Source: Pseudomonadota bacterium (lineage in GTDB: Bacteria; Pseudomonadota; Gammaproteobacteria; Xanthomonadales; Xanthomonadaceae). From it: 44,752 bases of DNA. Position 1 is the stretch's first letter, and every line of letters starts with the position of its first letter. The stretch covers positions 1 through 44,752 of the forward strand of contig JAEWZE010000107.1 in assembly GCA_023395465.1 (NCBI GenBank), written 5' to 3'. Under the pieces are notes generated by a model, which did no database searches, had not been told where the DNA came from, and was given only the letters and a program-made list of their open reading frames with translations. The translations under genes and the position numbers were made by a program. This document shows positions 6,707 through 14,605 of the stretch, in pieces.

Positions 6707-7724
6707 CACTGACCTGGAACGTCCTCTCCGGGATCTCGATCTCGGCCCAGTGGCGCTTGTAGGCAATCCGCCCGCCCCCACTGATCCCCATGTCGTAGCG
6801 CTGGATTCCGTCCTGGCACAGCCAGCGGATCTTCTCCAACTGGAGCAGGTTGCCGATCGAGAGAGCCGCTACGCTCTGGTCGTAGGAAAAGTGCATCCCC
6901 GAATAGATGCTGCCGAAGACGCCGCCGAGTATGAATCCGACGTCGCGTCGATCCACCATGGCGAACACGATCCGGACATCGCGGCTTCTGGACATCCGTT
7001 CAAGCAGCGGCCGATAGAGATCGGCCTTGGACAGGATCGAGTAGGCGTTCTCACAGTCCGCCTTCCAGCTGGACCGCTCGATGGCTTGCATCCTGCGGAA
7101 TGTGGTCCGGATCCCGCTAGGGCTCTGGGGGCGAACCCGCTGGAACTGGATGCCATTGTCCTTTGCGCGTCTGGATTCGCGGCGAAGGTTCTTCCACAGA
7201 CGGGACGATCTGCGGGCGAGATAGCCATCCAGGCCACCTTCCAGGGAGGCCGCGCGCAGGACTCGTTCACTGCGCACCGAGATTGTGGCCGGGCTATCAA
7301 GGCCGGAGAGCAGCGCCTGCTCCAGACGGGATCCCTGCCTGACGCCGCCAATGGTGATCTCCATGGCGTCGATATTCCGGGGCCGGCTGGCGACATACTC
7401 GGCCAACAGGGGAACCGGAGACTCACCGAGCAGCGGGCATGCGGAAAACCCGAGATCCAGCGGGAAGAGATGCTGGAGTCCCTGTGCCTGGCCAGCGGCA
7501 AACACGAGAGCCGAGTTCGCGCCCATCCGAATCAGCGGTGTCAGCCAGTTGCCCTCGATCTGATGGTTCGTGACTTGCCACGCCTGGCTGCAGCCAAAGG
7601 GATCGGCATGCACTTCCGGATCCACGAGTCGGTTCCACGCATTTTCGCTCCCTGGCTCGGTCAGTGATATGACCTTGGGGAGTCGACTTTCAGTTGCGTG
7701 GCGCGTCCGCCATCCAGGCCGCAT
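6699..7724 (-). CDS. GNAT-like acetyltransferase (CelD/FemAB type), unknown substrate
   Basis: About 341 residues from the ATG at 7724. The C-terminal half resembles the GNAT-fold CelD/BcsL and FemAB group: a helix with RLWKNLRRESRRAKDNG, then ERSSWK, then VFAMVDRRDVGFILGG and a SIGNLLQLEKIRWLCQDG helix, ending in YDMGISGGGRIAYKRHWAE. Such proteins transfer acyl or aminoacyl groups to cell-envelope or small-molecule acceptors. The true start is uncertain because the frame stays open to 7901 and no strong ribosome site was seen. It is convergent with csx16 and divergent from abiEi. No known link to CRISPR or AbiE; it may be a passenger of the island. Confidence 0.7.
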   Translation of the reverse strand: MRPGWRTRHATESRLPKVISLTEPGSENAWNRLVDPEVHADPFGCSQAWQVTNHQIEGNWLTPLIRMGANSALVFAAGQAQGLQHLFPLDLGFSACPLLGESPVPLLAEYVASRPRNIDAMEITIGGVRQGSRLEQALLSGLDSPATISVRSERVLRAASLEGGLDGYLARRSSRLWKNLRRESRRAKDNGIQFQRVRPQSPSGIRTTFRRMQAIERSSWKADCENAYSILSKADLYRPLLERMSRSRDVRIVFAMVDRRDVGFILGGVFGSIYSGMHFSYDQSVAALSIGNLLQLEKIRWLCQDGIQRYDMGISGGGRIAYKRHWAEIEIPERTFQVSVS

Positions 7725-7904
7725 TGGAATCAAACTGTTGTCTTCAAGGAAGAGAACAATTGCCCAACGCGCCGAAGCTGTTGCAGCAGCAATCTTGCGA
7801 GTGGCCGGGTCAGCCGCGACCACAGTCAGGTGCGGGTGACTCCGGCCCGTTCTGGTGGATAGCCCCGGCTTACTATGGTCCCAGGATTGGAGCGTCGGCA
7901 TTTA

Positions 7905-7910
7905 TTGACA
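7905..7910 (+). promoter_or_regulatory. TTGACA box upstream of abiEi (weak)
   Basis: A consensus -35-like TTGACA lies 12 bases before the ATG at 7923. No -10 box stands at proper spacing before either possible abiEi start, so it may instead be part of an operator or coincidence. Confidence 0.25.
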
Positions 7911-7940
7911 GTTGCCGACATAATGGATCAATGTATTCGA

Positions 7941-8531
7941 ATGGACGCCAGTCTGGCCAAGCTTTTCGGCACCCGAACTGCCATGCGCGCCCGCGAGCTG
8001 GAGGCGGCCGGAATCGGGCGTGCCCAACTCGGCAGACTGGTCTCAGCCGGCCAGCTGCTGCGCGTTGCCCGGGGGCTGTATGCGCTTCCCGGCCGCGAGG
8101 TCTCGGACAACCACGCGCTGGTCACTGTCGCGGCAAAGAGTGACAAGGCGTTCTTCTGCCTGCTGACGGCGCTGGCCTTCCATGGCCTGACGACCCAGGC
8201 GCCTTTCGAGGTCTGGATTGGCATCGGCCACAAGGAGCGGGCGCCACGCATGGACTGGCCGCCGCTACGCGTCGTGCGATACACGGGCCCGGGTCTGTCG
8301 GTGGGTATTGAGGAGCACGTCATCAGCGGCACTCCGGCTCGACTGACAGGCGTTGCCCGAACGGTGGTCGACTGCTTCAAGTTCCGCAACAGGATCGGAC
8401 TGGACGTGGCGCTGGAAGCGCTGAAGGAAACGCTGCGTGACCGCAGGGCGAGTCCTGATGAGCTCTGGGGCATGGCGCAGCGCTTCCGGATGGCCAACGT
8501 GATGAGGCCCTATCTGGAGTCGCTGCAATGA
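7941..8531 (+). CDS. abiEi: AbiEi-family antitoxin / transcriptional repressor
   Basis: AbiEi is the DNA-binding antitoxin of the type IV AbiE system. It represses its own operon and counters AbiEii without direct protein contact. The 196-residue protein has the N-terminal winged-helix of the family (MRARELEAAGIGRAQLGRLVSAG, then LRVARGLYALPG). A C-terminal part (FFCLLTALAFHGLTTQ to RTVVDCFKFRNRIGLDVALEAL) matches the conserved antitoxin domain. Two in-frame starts, 7923 and 7941, are possible and neither has a good ribosome site. I took 7941, which leaves a short leader before the conserved helix. The stop overlaps abiEii by ATGA. Confidence 0.9.
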   Translation: MDASLAKLFGTRTAMRARELEAAGIGRAQLGRLVSAGQLLRVARGLYALPGREVSDNHALVTVAAKSDKAFFCLLTALAFHGLTTQAPFEVWIGIGHKERAPRMDWPPLRVVRYTGPGLSVGIEEHVISGTPARLTGVARTVVDCFKFRNRIGLDVALEALKETLRDRRASPDELWGMAQRFRMANVMRPYLESLQ

Positions 8532-9406
8532 AGGGTGTTGATCCGGGACGGACCGCGTCGATCCGCCAGCGGCTGCTGAATCACGCCAGGGTCCGGGGCG
8601 AGGACTTCCAGTTCGTTCTTGACCGGTATGCAATCGAGCGCCTCATGTATCGCCTGTCGATCTCCCCGCATCGCGATCGCTTCCTGCTGAAGGGAGCGAT
8701 GCTGTTCTCGGCCTGGTTCGACGCCCCGCATCGCCCCACGCGGGACGCGGACTTCCTGGCGGCCGGCGTGCCTCCGGATGCGGAGGCGATGCTTGGCGTG
8801 ATCCGGGATCTGCTGGCTATGAACGCAGACGACGGACTCGAGTTCGACCATGGGACCCTCGCCGTGAGGCAGATCCGCGAGGAGGCCAAATACCACGGGC
8901 TGCGCGCGACGCTTCGCGGCAAACTCGGCACCGCCACATGTCTTGTGCAGTGGGATGTCGGCTTTGGTGACGCGGTGACGCCAGGTCCCGAGGAGATCGA
9001 GATGCCGGTGCTGCTGCCCGACATGCCAGCGCCGCGTATGAGGGTCTACCCCCGCGAGACGGCGTTTGCCGAGAAGCTCGAGGCAATGGCCCTGCTTGGC
9101 ATGGTCAACAGCCGCATGAAGGACTACTTCGACCTGCTGGCGCTGGCACGGGAGGGGAGGGTGGATCCCCAGGTGCTTGCAGAAGCCATCCATGCGACAT
9201 TCGCCAGGCGCGGAACCCCTCTGCCGGATCACCTGCCAACGGGCCTGACCGAGGCCTTTGCGCTGGATCAGGGCAAGCGGGCGCAGTGGCGGGCGTTCCT
9301 TTCAAGGAACCGCCTGGAAGCTCCGGATCTCGAAATCGTGGTTGCTGAGCTGGCCTTGTTCGTTGCTCCGGCAGTGCGCGTTGCGAGGGGGCTGGCGGCC
9401 AGCTGA
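8528..9406 (+). CDS. abiEii: AbiEii-family nucleotidyltransferase toxin
   Basis: AbiEii toxins are DNA polymerase beta-fold nucleotidyltransferases; related enzymes add nucleotides to tRNA acceptor ends and stop growth or phage replication. The 292-residue protein shows the family motifs in order: KGAMLFSAWF (55-64), the metal-binding TRDADFL (Asp73, Asp75), RETAFAEKLEAM, and SRMKDYFDLLAL. It begins inside the abiEi stop (ATGA), so the pair is one operon. It is the last protein gene before the tRNA scar and so marks the right end of the defence island. Confidence 0.93.
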   Translation: MKGVDPGRTASIRQRLLNHARVRGEDFQFVLDRYAIERLMYRLSISPHRDRFLLKGAMLFSAWFDAPHRPTRDADFLAAGVPPDAEAMLGVIRDLLAMNADDGLEFDHGTLAVRQIREEAKYHGLRATLRGKLGTATCLVQWDVGFGDAVTPGPEEIEMPVLLPDMPAPRMRVYPRETAFAEKLEAMALLGMVNSRMKDYFDLLALAREGRVDPQVLAEAIHATFARRGTPLPDHLPTGLTEAFALDQGKRAQWRAFLSRNRLEAPDLEIVVAELALFVAPAVRVARGLAAS

Positions 9407-9635
9407 GCAGGCGTGGGGGCGACCACCAAGCGGCGGCGCGGTCGGATGCCCGTGTCACACACTTGGAGGTCGTTTCCGTGCCATCCCCCGTGCCAACTTC
9501 GTGCCCAAAGGCTCGGTGACGGCGAGAATTGGTACGAACCGGGCTCAAATGTGCGCGAGGCAATCGCTTTAAAATCAATGGGTTGCCAATCGTCGCCGGT
9601 TGACCCCGATTGCCGCCGGCCTGCACCCACCCCCA
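9407..9635. other. Non-coding island edge between abiEii and the tRNA fragment
   Basis: No credible gene is present. Long frames crossing it on both strands run through tRNA sequence and repeats and have no recognisable protein. It is the expected place for the island-side part of an attachment site. Confidence 0.5.
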
Positions 9636-9688
9636 AGCACCGACTACGAACTTGGGGGTCGGAGGTTCGAATCCTTCCGGGCGCGCCA
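9636..9688 (+). pseudogene. 3' fragment of a tRNA-Arg(ACG)-like gene (att scar)
   Basis: The 53 nt match the 3' two-thirds of an Arg(ACG) tRNA: CTACGAA anticodon loop at 9644-9650, variable loop GGGGTC, T arm GGAGG-TTCGAAT-CCTTC, 3' acceptor strand CGGGCGC, then G and CCA. The 5' acceptor strand and D arm are absent from the upstream sequence, and the anticodon stem no longer pairs well. It cannot make a full tRNA. A 3' tRNA fragment followed by its terminator is the usual scar left by an element that integrated in a tRNA gene; the intact copy would lie at the far left end of the island, outside this window. Confidence 0.8.
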
Positions 9689-9693
9689 AAACA

Positions 9694-9716
9694 ACCGGCC
9701 ACTGGCCGGTTTTTTT
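9694..9716 (+). terminator. Rho-independent terminator after the tRNA fragment
   Basis: A hairpin ACCGGCCACTGGCCGGT is followed by a run of T. It would have ended the original tRNA transcript. Confidence 0.88.
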
Positions 9717-9821
9717 GTGCCCGGCGGATTGCCGGCCCGCCGCGGACGGCGGGCGTTCGCGCCCGCGCGAAGCGGTGCTTCGCGAGCGGCAGTCGCTCAC
9801 CCTTCCGGGCGCGCCAGAACA

Positions 9822-9844
9822 ACCGGCCACTGGCCGGTTTTTTT
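9822..9844 (+). terminator. Second copy of the tRNA terminator
   Basis: The same hairpin and T run, exactly 128 bp downstream of the first. It lies within the tandem duplication and blocks read-through from the island into the polysaccharide locus. Confidence 0.85.
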
Positions 9845-9928
9845 GTGCCCGGCGGATTTCCCGGCCCGCCGCGAGCGGCGAGCGTTCGCGCATGCGCGAA
9901 GCGATGCTTCGCGAGCGGTCGGTGCGCA

Positions 9929-10537
9929 AGCCGCCGCGCGGAATCGATCGACCGGTGTCGGCATGGTGGATCTGCCGCCACACGCGCCAGCGCGCGTCGC
10001 GTGGGGCAGAGCAGCCGCGCATATCAGGCAGGGCGCTCGCACGGGCGCGGGTCCTGCGCAAAACGGCAGAGTCCCCGCGAACGCTGCAATCGAAGGTTTC
10101 CACGTGGACCGACGGGATGCACGCCTGCGCATCGTACGGGTCGCCCCTGCGGTCGGGATGGGCAGGCCGCTCCGGGCAACGGGCCGGCATCGTGGTCGGC
10201 CCACGGCGCGGAAGGCAGCTCACCGTGACCGATGCCTGCATGCCTTGCCAGGTCTGCGGCTACCGGACAGCCGTCCAAGGGGGCGTGCAGTTCGTGCACA
10301 CAGACCCCCCGGTCGCCCGGTGGGACGCGGCGGCTGCGGGTGTTCTGCGCATCGGGGCGACCGCCGTCACGGCAGGACTTCGACGCGCGTCCGGCCGGGG
10401 GCCACATGCGTGCCGCAGGAGCGGGCGTTCACGCCACGGCCGGAGCTCGGGCGACGTGCGGGTTTAAGATGCGCCCACTTGCCGGCCATGGACCGGTGGC
10501 AGGACAGGGGGATCATCGACCGACCGGAGTTGCCCGA
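9929..10537. other. Gene-free, very GC-rich stretch before the polysaccharide locus
   Basis: About 600 bp without a credible gene. Open frames exist on both strands because of the base composition, but their translations are Arg/Ala/Pro-rich and unlike any family I know. The promoter of the beta-helix gene is expected near its right end, and CGGAG at 10524-10528 is that gene's ribosome site. Confidence 0.5.
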
Positions 10538-12184
10538 ATGCCTCATGCCCTGATCCGTACCGCGCTCGCCTGCGCCTGCCTGGCCCTGCCTTCCCTCGCC
10601 CTGGCGGCGACCTACACCGTCGGCCCGTCGGGCCGGCAGTACACCCAGCTCTCGGCGCTGGTCGACAGCGTCGACCTGGAACCCGGCGATGTCGTCCTGG
10701 TCGACGGCGGCGCCACCTATAGCGGCAACATCGTCGTGCGCAGCGGCGATCGTGGCGCGGCCGGCAATCCCGTGACGTTCCGCTGGAACCGTTCGGTCGG
10801 GTCGACCCGGCCGGTGCTGAGCGGCGGCTCGCACACCGTCAAGTTCCAGCAGTCCAACCACGTCGTGTTCGAGGGGTTCGACGTGCGCGGCGGCACTTCG
10901 TCGTGCGTGTTCAGCGAGGCGCACGACGTCACCGTGCGCGACAGCATCATCCGCGACTGTCCCTCGCACGGCATCCTCGGTGCCGACAACAATTCCGGCT
11001 CGTTCACGCTCGAATACAGCGAGGTGTACAACGCCGGCTCGGGCACGCACCGGCATCCGATCTACATGCAGTCCGACCAGGTGGCGTACCCGGGTTCGGT
11101 GTTCCTGATGCGCTACAACTACGTGCACGACGGCAACGGCGGCAGCCTGCTCAAGAACCGCCACGAGCGTGCGCTGATCTACTACAACTGGTTCGAGAAC
11201 TCGGCCTACCAGGAACTCGAGCTGATCGGCCCGGACTGCGAGACCCAGCAGTCGGGCTGGACCCCGAACCTGCGGCGCGAGGATGTCGACCTGGTCGGCA
11301 ACGTCATCGTCCACACCTCCTCCTGGCGCAACGCGATCCGCACCGGCGGCGACCTCAACGGGCGCAGCCAGGGCCGCCTGCGCATGGTCAACAACACCAT
11401 CGTGTTCAACCGTTCGGGCATCGCCAACGCCGTGTTGGTGCAGCTGGGCCAGGAATCGGTGGAGATGCACAACAACGTGGTCCACCAGACCGGGTCGGGG
11501 GCGGCGCCGAACATCCTGCGCGTGCACGAAGCGTCGGAAGTCGAGACGCCCTATTGCGCGCCGACCAGCCGCGAACCCTGGAGCAGCGGGCGCAAGGTGG
11601 CCGGAAGCAACAACTGGGTGCAGTCCTCGGCGGCGCTGGTGCCGGCCGAATTGACCGGCACCCTGCGCGGCACCGATCCGGGGCTGTCGAACATCGGCCA
11701 GCTCCAGCTGCGTCCGACGGCGAACAGCCCGCTGGTATCGGCCGGCAATCCGCAGCCGCCGGCGCCGTCGGCGTTCCCGTTCCCGTCACCGCTGCTGTTG
11801 CCGCAGTTCGATCCGCCGCAGCGGGCGAAGCTGGCGATCGGCGCGCAGGTCGCACGCGTGCCGGGGGCACGCATCGACATCGGCGCGATGGAAGCCGCGG
11901 GTGGCGGCGGAGCCCGCCTGCGTCGCAACGGTTCGCAGCCGCTGGCGCCGCCGCGCACCTCAGGCGCGCGCGCGCCGGCCGCCAGCGCGTCGCAGGCCCG
12001 AGCGGCCGCGGCGCACGACGCGCCGGCAGAAGGCGCCGTCGCCCCGCCGGCGTCATCGGCCGGGCAGGTGCTGCGTGCACAATCGACCGACGTCCGGATC
12101 ACGCCTCCGGTCGTCGCGCTCTGGCGACGCTGGCTGCACTGGCTGGCCAGCGACCCGTTCGGCCGGCAGACCGTCCGGCACTGA
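10538..12184 (+). CDS. Secreted right-handed beta-helix protein with RITP-LWRR tail
   Basis: 548 residues. The start ATG at 10538 has GGAG 9 bases upstream and opens a signal peptide (MPHALIRTALACACLALPSLALA). Residues about 25-420 have the short strand-turn periodicity of parallel beta-helix proteins, which in polysaccharide loci are often lyases or epimerases (SNHVVFEGFDVRGG, HDVTVRDSIIRDC, VDLVGNVIVH, LRMVNNTIVFN, VEMHNNVVHQ). An Ala/Pro-rich linker then leads to a C-terminal block, RITPPVVALWRRWLHWL (520-536). The same block ends the FG-GAP protein at 17728-19557. Catalysis is not proven. The frame is open further upstream, but that part lacks a signal peptide. Confidence 0.85.
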   Translation: MPHALIRTALACACLALPSLALAATYTVGPSGRQYTQLSALVDSVDLEPGDVVLVDGGATYSGNIVVRSGDRGAAGNPVTFRWNRSVGSTRPVLSGGSHTVKFQQSNHVVFEGFDVRGGTSSCVFSEAHDVTVRDSIIRDCPSHGILGADNNSGSFTLEYSEVYNAGSGTHRHPIYMQSDQVAYPGSVFLMRYNYVHDGNGGSLLKNRHERALIYYNWFENSAYQELELIGPDCETQQSGWTPNLRREDVDLVGNVIVHTSSWRNAIRTGGDLNGRSQGRLRMVNNTIVFNRSGIANAVLVQLGQESVEMHNNVVHQTGSGAAPNILRVHEASEVETPYCAPTSREPWSSGRKVAGSNNWVQSSAALVPAELTGTLRGTDPGLSNIGQLQLRPTANSPLVSAGNPQPPAPSAFPFPSPLLLPQFDPPQRAKLAIGAQVARVPGARIDIGAMEAAGGGGARLRRNGSQPLAPPRTSGARAPAASASQARAAAAHDAPAEGAVAPPASSAGQVLRAQSTDVRITPPVVALWRRWLHWLASDPFGRQTVRH

Positions 12185-12221
12185 TCCGGCATGTGGCGTC
12201 GGTGACGAGGCCGGTACTGCT

Positions 12222-12932
12222 TCAGTCGTCGCGCCGCGCCAGGAACAGCGGATAGGGCGCAGGATCGACCAGTCCGAGCGCGTCACCGGCGACTTCGAAG
12301 ACGCCGTTGACCAGGTCGGCGACGTTGCGCCGGGCTTCGAACGGCGGATCGTAGAACGCCTCCCGGCGCAGGATCGTGAAACCGTGCCGGCCCAGCAGCG
12401 CCGCGGCGTCGGCGGCATCGTGGTGGCGGATGCCGGGTGCGGGATTACGGTCGCGCTCGCGCTGTCCGCTCAGCCGCATCCACACGCGCGGCAGGAACTG
12501 CGAGGTCTTGGTGGCGATGACCAGGTGGCCGCCGGGGCGCAGCACGCGGCGCAGTTCGGCGACGTAGGCTTCGTCGTCGGGCACAAACGGCAGGACCACG
12601 ATCGACAGCACGATGTCGAAACTGGCGTCGGCGAAATCCACGCCATCCGGCCGGCACCGGTCGAACGGAATGGGCGCGTACTGCTGGCGCGCGAATTCGA
12701 CGCGACGCTGTTCCACGTCCACCGCATGGATGTCCGGATGCGTGCGGGAGGCCGCCCAGGCGATGTCGCCCCAGCCGAAGCCGTAGTCGAGCACGCGTCC
12801 CGGCGGCAGCTCATGCAATAGCGACAGCACCGCCTGGTGGCGCCGGCGCTGGTGGGGGTCCTGCGGCGCGTCCCGGTAGAAGTGCCGGGGAATGTCGCTG
12901 CTCACGCGGGAAGGTTCGATCACTGCATCCAT
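12222..12932 (-). CDS. Class I SAM-dependent methyltransferase
   Basis: 236 residues. The SAM-binding motif is GRVLDYGFGWGDIAWAA, followed by IHAVDVEQRRVEFA with the acidic end of strand 2. Then come FDIVLSIVVLPFVPDDEAYVAEL and LRPGGHLVIATK, the order of a Methyltransf_11-type enzyme. The substrate is unknown; in this locus methylation of a sugar or lipid intermediate is plausible. The gene is convergent with the beta-helix gene, with only 37 bp between the two stop codons. Confidence 0.85.
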   Translation of the reverse strand: MDAVIEPSRVSSDIPRHFYRDAPQDPHQRRRHQAVLSLLHELPPGRVLDYGFGWGDIAWAASRTHPDIHAVDVEQRRVEFARQQYAPIPFDRCRPDGVDFADASFDIVLSIVVLPFVPDDEAYVAELRRVLRPGGHLVIATKTSQFLPRVWMRLSGQRERDRNPAPGIRHHDAADAAALLGRHGFTILRREAFYDPPFEARRNVADLVNGVFEVAGDALGLVDPAPYPLFLARRDD

Positions 12933-13479
12933 CGGGGCTCGATTCGATTGGTTCCGCGCGGCTGCACCGGTTCGGGCCGGCGGCGTCGGGCAGGGCTGGC
13001 GTCAGCAGCTTGATACGGCAGGAGCGTCCGGATTCGGCCAGCGGGCCCGTGCGCGTGACGGCTCCCGGCGCCGCGACCGCAGCGCAGCGTGCATGCCGTC
13101 GCGTGGGCGGCACGCTGGCGTTCCGCGTCCATGCCGGTGGCCGATCGTGGGCCGATCCGCCGTTTCAGGTTCTGTCCGCCACGCCGGCCCGCATCCGCCG
13201 CAGGCCGACGACGTCCCTCCTCTGGATCCGTCCGAATGAGCGTCGCTGCTGCAGCTTCTCCCGGTCCGCTCGTGGACCCGACCAGGTCGATCGTCGATGG
13301 ACTGGACAGGACGTGATACCGGCGCGGCAGTCTCTGAGGCCGGACCGGGGGTTCCGCGGCCCGACGACGGTCGCGCGCCCGCCGGCATCGACCGGAGAAC
13401 CGTGGCCGCTCGCGCGGGCGGGCGCGGCGGTGCTGCGCCGCATGCCGCCCGAGTCCCGCGAACCCGTGTGGGCGCGGGC
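12933..13479. other. Intergenic region without a recognisable gene
   Basis: About 550 bp separate the divergently oriented methyltransferase and GT4 genes. Several long frames occur on both strands but have no family resemblance and conflict with each other. Promoters for both genes probably lie here. Confidence 0.5.
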
Positions 13480-14592
13480 ATGAAGGTCCTGCACCTGACC
13501 CTGTCCTACAGCCACGGCGGCCGTCGCGAGGCGATCGCCGCACTGGCCTCCGGCTTGCGCGAACTCGGTGTCGACAGCCATCTGGGCTGCCTGGACGCGT
13601 TCGGTTCGGACGCCCCCGACCGCGCCCTGTTCGACGAAACCTTCAACCTCGACCGTCGCGGCCTGTTCGACGGCGCGGCGCTGAAGCGCCTGCGCGATCA
13701 CTGCCGCGAACACGCGATCGACGTGGTACACGCGCACGATGCCGCGAGCGAGGCGATGGCCGCGCTGGCGATGCCGGGCAGGGGGCCTGCGCTGCTGATG
13801 AGCTTCCACCGGACGCGCGGTCTGGAAACGGCGCGGTTCCGCGACCGGCTGCGCAATGCGCTGGTCGGCCTGCGGGTCGGTGCGGTGGTGACCGCGTCGC
13901 AGGAGCGGCTGCGGCACTACGTCGACAACAACTACATGAGCGCGGCGAAGATCTCCTGCATTCCGCTGGGCATCGACCTGGACCGGTTCCGACCCGACCC
14001 GGCGATCCGTGCCGGCGTGCGCCGCCACATCGGCGCGACCGAGGACACCCTGGTCGTCGGCACGGTCGGCCACTTCGGACCGGAGAAGGGCGTCGACCTC
14101 GCCATCGGCGCGTTCCAGGACTTCGCGCGCCGCCAGCCGGCGCGCGATGCGCGGCTGCTGGTGCTGGGCCGGGGCGACGCCGCGCAGGAAGCGAGGATGC
14201 GCGCATTGGCCAACGGCAGTCTCGGCGACCGCATCCACTTCTGCGGCTTCCAGCCCGACCCGGAACACTGGTTTCCCGGCTTCGACGTCCTGCTGCACGG
14301 CGCCCGCGACGAAGCCTTCGGCCTGGTGCTGGCCGAAGCGCAGGCCTGCGGGGTGCCCGTCGTGGCCGCGCGGGTCGGCGGCATTCCCGAGGTGGTGCTG
14401 GACCGGCAGACCGGGCGCCTGGCGCCGGTGGCCGAGCGCGATGCGCTGGCCGACGCGCTGCAGCAGCTGAGCGCCAGCGCCGCGTATCGCAGCGACCTCG
14501 CGCGGCAGGCGGTCGAACACGCGCGCCACCAGTTCAGCCGGCGGCGCTATGCGGGCGCGTACCTAGAGATCTACCGCCGCCTGCTGCACTAG
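13480..14592 (+). CDS. GT4-family glycosyltransferase
   Basis: 370 residues with the two-domain GT-B layout. The N-terminus MKVLHLTLSYSHGGRREAIAALASGL is the typical acceptor-side start with the GG loop. The C-terminal half has VGTVGHFGPEKGVDLAIGAF, and the E-x7-E donor-site motif EAFGLVLAEAQACGVPVVA (Glu278 and Glu286). It would transfer an activated sugar onto the lipid-linked exopolysaccharide precursor in the cytoplasm. I placed the start at 13480 because the family N-terminus begins there; the frame is open further upstream. The donor sugar cannot be read from sequence. Confidence 0.92.
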   Translation: MKVLHLTLSYSHGGRREAIAALASGLRELGVDSHLGCLDAFGSDAPDRALFDETFNLDRRGLFDGAALKRLRDHCREHAIDVVHAHDAASEAMAALAMPGRGPALLMSFHRTRGLETARFRDRLRNALVGLRVGAVVTASQERLRHYVDNNYMSAAKISCIPLGIDLDRFRPDPAIRAGVRRHIGATEDTLVVGTVGHFGPEKGVDLAIGAFQDFARRQPARDARLLVLGRGDAAQEARMRALANGSLGDRIHFCGFQPDPEHWFPGFDVLLHGARDEAFGLVLAEAQACGVPVVAARVGGIPEVVLDRQTGRLAPVAERDALADALQQLSASAAYRSDLARQAVEHARHQFSRRRYAGAYLEIYRRLLH

Positions 14593-14605
14593 GCGGCGAG
14601 GGGCG

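Larger units (their letters stand above)
9673..9928 (+). repeat. Imperfect 128-bp tandem duplication of tRNA end plus terminator
   Basis: 9673-9800 is repeated at 9801-9928. Both copies start with the last 16 bases of the tRNA (CCTTCCGGGCGCGCCA), continue with the same terminator hairpin and T run, and then a GC-rich stretch with a CGCGAAGC/GCTTCGCG hairpin. The copies differ at scattered positions and diverge after about 115 bp. The second copy lacks the T arm and anticodon part. Confidence 0.85.

Noticed and set aside
9620..9700. A complete tRNA-Arg gene
   Set aside because: The D arm and 5' acceptor strand are missing from the upstream sequence, and the anticodon stem does not pair properly, so only a 3' fragment is called.
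9105..10241. Minus-strand frames across the tRNA scar (up to 378 codons), with a GRIRTSDP-like peptide
   Set aside because: That peptide is a well-known false translation of a tRNA-Arg gene. The frames run through the tRNA fragment, two terminators and repeats, and overlap abiEii.
12920..13543. Arg/Ala-rich frames in the region upstream of the GT4 gene
   Set aside because: No family likeness and mutually conflicting; treated as intergenic.
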